This document shows, in pieces, positions 62,550 to 64,000 of a stretch of 64,000 nucleotides of DNA. The notes below the pieces were generated by a model. That model was not told the DNA's origin. It searched no databases and saw only the letters and a list, made by a program, of their open reading frames with translations. Within the stretch, counting starts at the first letter, position 1. Each line of letters starts with the position of its first letter. The DNA comes from Comamonadaceae bacterium ALPHA2B. GTDB taxonomy: Bacteria > Pseudomonadota > Gammaproteobacteria > Burkholderiales > Burkholderiaceae_C. The stretch spans positions 124,001 through 188,000 of the forward strand of contig SCOE01000003.1 of the NCBI GenBank assembly GCA_005503065.1, read 5' to 3'. The position numbers and the translations under genes were made by a program.

Positions 62550-62610
62550 GGTGAGCGTGGTTGCATGGAAATCCGAGCCTCACGCCTGATGGCGCTGCAA
62601 CGCTCCTCGG
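62550..62610 (-). promoter_or_regulatory. SAH riboswitch of ahcY
   Basis: On the minus strand: CCGAGGAGCGTTGCAGC (62610 leftward), the pairing AGGCTCGG around 62574, then the ACGCTCACC 3' strand around 62550, matching the conserved core (CCGAGGAGCGYUGC...CAGGCUCGG...GCGCUCAC) of SAH-responsive riboswitches. It lies 75 bp before the ahcY start. Known for the family: SAH binding raises ahcY expression. Confidence 0.9.
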
Positions 62611-62665
62611 AACGCGGGATTTTAGTCGACTCACGCGCGGGCGTGGATCGGCGTACATTGGGGCC

Positions 62666-63328
62666 ATGACCTTCCCCCCCCTCGCCCGCATCGCCGCCGC
62701 CCATCTGGGAGCCTGCGCGCTCGTCGGCGCCATGGCCCTGCCCATCGTCTCGGCCGCGCAGTCCACCGCCGCGTCAGCCGCCAGCCCGCCGGTCCGCGTG
62801 CGCGGCACGGTGGTGTACGCAGATGCAGCCAGCCTGGTCGTGCGGGATCGCAGCGGTGAGGTCGTCAGCCTGGCGCGCCCCCAGGAGCTGCCGGTGTCCG
62901 AGGTCTACCCCATCAAGCTCGCCGACATCAAGCGCGGCAGCTTCATCGGCACGGCGGCGATGCCGCAGCCGGACGGCACGCAGAAGGCGCTGGAGGTCCT
63001 CGTGTTCCCCGAGGCCGCGCGCGGCACGGGTGAAGGGCACTTTCCGTGGGACCTGCAGCCCGAGAGCACGATGACCAACGCCACCGTGGCCGACCTGGCG
63101 GCGGCGCCGTCGTCGGTACGCGGCGGCCAGCAGATGCGCCTGACCTACAAGGGCGGGGAGAAAACCGTCGTCGTGCCCCCGGGCACGCCGGTGGTCACCT
63201 TCGCACCGGGCACGCCGGGCCTGCTGGTGCCGGGCGCCAAGGTGCTGGTCAATGCACAGGCCCGCAATGGCACCCCGACCGCGCTGCGCGTGCTGGTCGG
63301 CCGCAACGGCTTCACTCCGCCGATGTGA
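62666..63328 (+). CDS. Exported beta-rich protein (DUF5666-like)
   Basis: 220 residues; signal peptide to about residue 31 (cleavage near SAA-Q). The mature part consists of OB-like beta repeats ([44 protein letters not shown]) resembling DUF5666-type proteins. Divergent from ahcY. Function unknown. Confidence 0.7.
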   Translation: MTFPPLARIAAAHLGACALVGAMALPIVSAAQSTAASAASPPVRVRGTVVYADAASLVVRDRSGEVVSLARPQELPVSEVYPIKLADIKRGSFIGTAAMPQPDGTQKALEVLVFPEAARGTGEGHFPWDLQPESTMTNATVADLAAAPSSVRGGQQMRLTYKGGEKTVVVPPGTPVVTFAPGTPGLLVPGAKVLVNAQARNGTPTALRVLVGRNGFTPPM

Positions 63329-63410
63329 GCATCCGCGGGGCGCATGCGGCCGGCACCCTGGCCGCCCGTGGCCCCCTCTGCGAAAATCCCGGGTTGCCTG
63401 GAGTAACCCC

Positions 63411-64000
<590 letters not shown>

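Overview
The window joins two very different pieces of DNA. Positions 1 to about 32,925 are the integrase-proximal 33 kb of a conjugative or mobilizable integrative element. Its base composition is clearly lower in GC than the rest, it has dense short genes with strong AAGGAG-type ribosome sites, and most of its proteins have no recognisable family. Positions 32,926 to 64,000 are GC-rich chromosome of a betaproteobacterium, most likely Comamonadaceae (Variovorax/Acidovorax-like). This placement rests on gene content and order (tyrS - M23 peptidase - anmK - mdtD - erpA - rpsI - rplM), an SAH riboswitch in front of ahcY, and a dispersed intergenic palindromic repeat of the kind I associate with that family. 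The junction is a 3' half of a tRNA gene (probably tRNA-Met, CAT) followed by its intact terminator. The tyrosine integrase lies just inside and points inward. The reconstituted full tRNA and the other end of the element must therefore lie left of the window.

Element layout. 1-764: tail of an unknown gene and a UmuD-like protease fused to membrane segments, under a LexA box that overlaps its start codon. 839-2918: short direct repeats and three genes. 2999-3612: a 288-bp imperfect palindrome packed with 12 TACCCG/CGGGTA hexamers, followed by a ribbon-helix-helix gene; with the adjacent SF3-type helicase (3671-5116) this looks like a replication module. 5128-6953: two unknown genes and a methylase-like protein without its catalytic motif. 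7199-9200: repeat-HTH proteins. 9258-11670: a run of small secreted or membrane proteins. 11687-13251: ends in a ParA-type ATPase. 13260-13475: a possible small RNA. 14373-14560: a structured oriT candidate. 14697-22125: accessory genes, a tandem array of leucine-rich-repeat-like (LRR-like) genes and the MobF relaxase. 22245-26755: a DUF4116/LRR-like fusion and the coupling protein. 26780-31267: unknown genes and ArdC. 31290-32678: integrase. No mating-pair-formation (T4SS channel) genes are in view; they would have to lie to the left or be supplied in trans.

The most interesting pattern is that many otherwise unrelated element proteins end in one of two short C-terminal tails. Nine end in -[F/M/H]-K-[I/L] (often KPKFKL or KPKFKI). 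Three, including the relaxase and ArdC, end in a -[S/T]-[L/M]-[G/A]-M-x-type tail. The relaxase and the DUF4116/LRR protein also share an SPKRK block just before the end. Because relaxase is translocated in conjugation, and ArdC of other plasmids is reported to be, I infer that these tails could be type IV secretion signals marking a set of proteins delivered to the recipient. Six paralogues of a beta-repeat (LRR-like) family, four of them in a tandem array upstream of relaxase, would be the main candidate cargo. This is inference from sequence only.

Chromosome layout. Fur-box-controlled TonB siderophore receptor; LpxH-like phosphoesterase; DmeF-type metal exporter; ruvB. Then comes an ynbABCD-like phospholipid cluster extended by an acyltransferase and a small membrane protein. 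It is followed by ruvA; phoH-like - ybeY; dtd - CDF transporter; FecR - OmpA pair; tyrS; M23 peptidase; anmK; mdtD; erpA; rplM-rpsI; rlmJ; an ahcY-tlyA-metF-rlpA operon behind an SAH riboswitch; a secreted protein; and the start of prfC.
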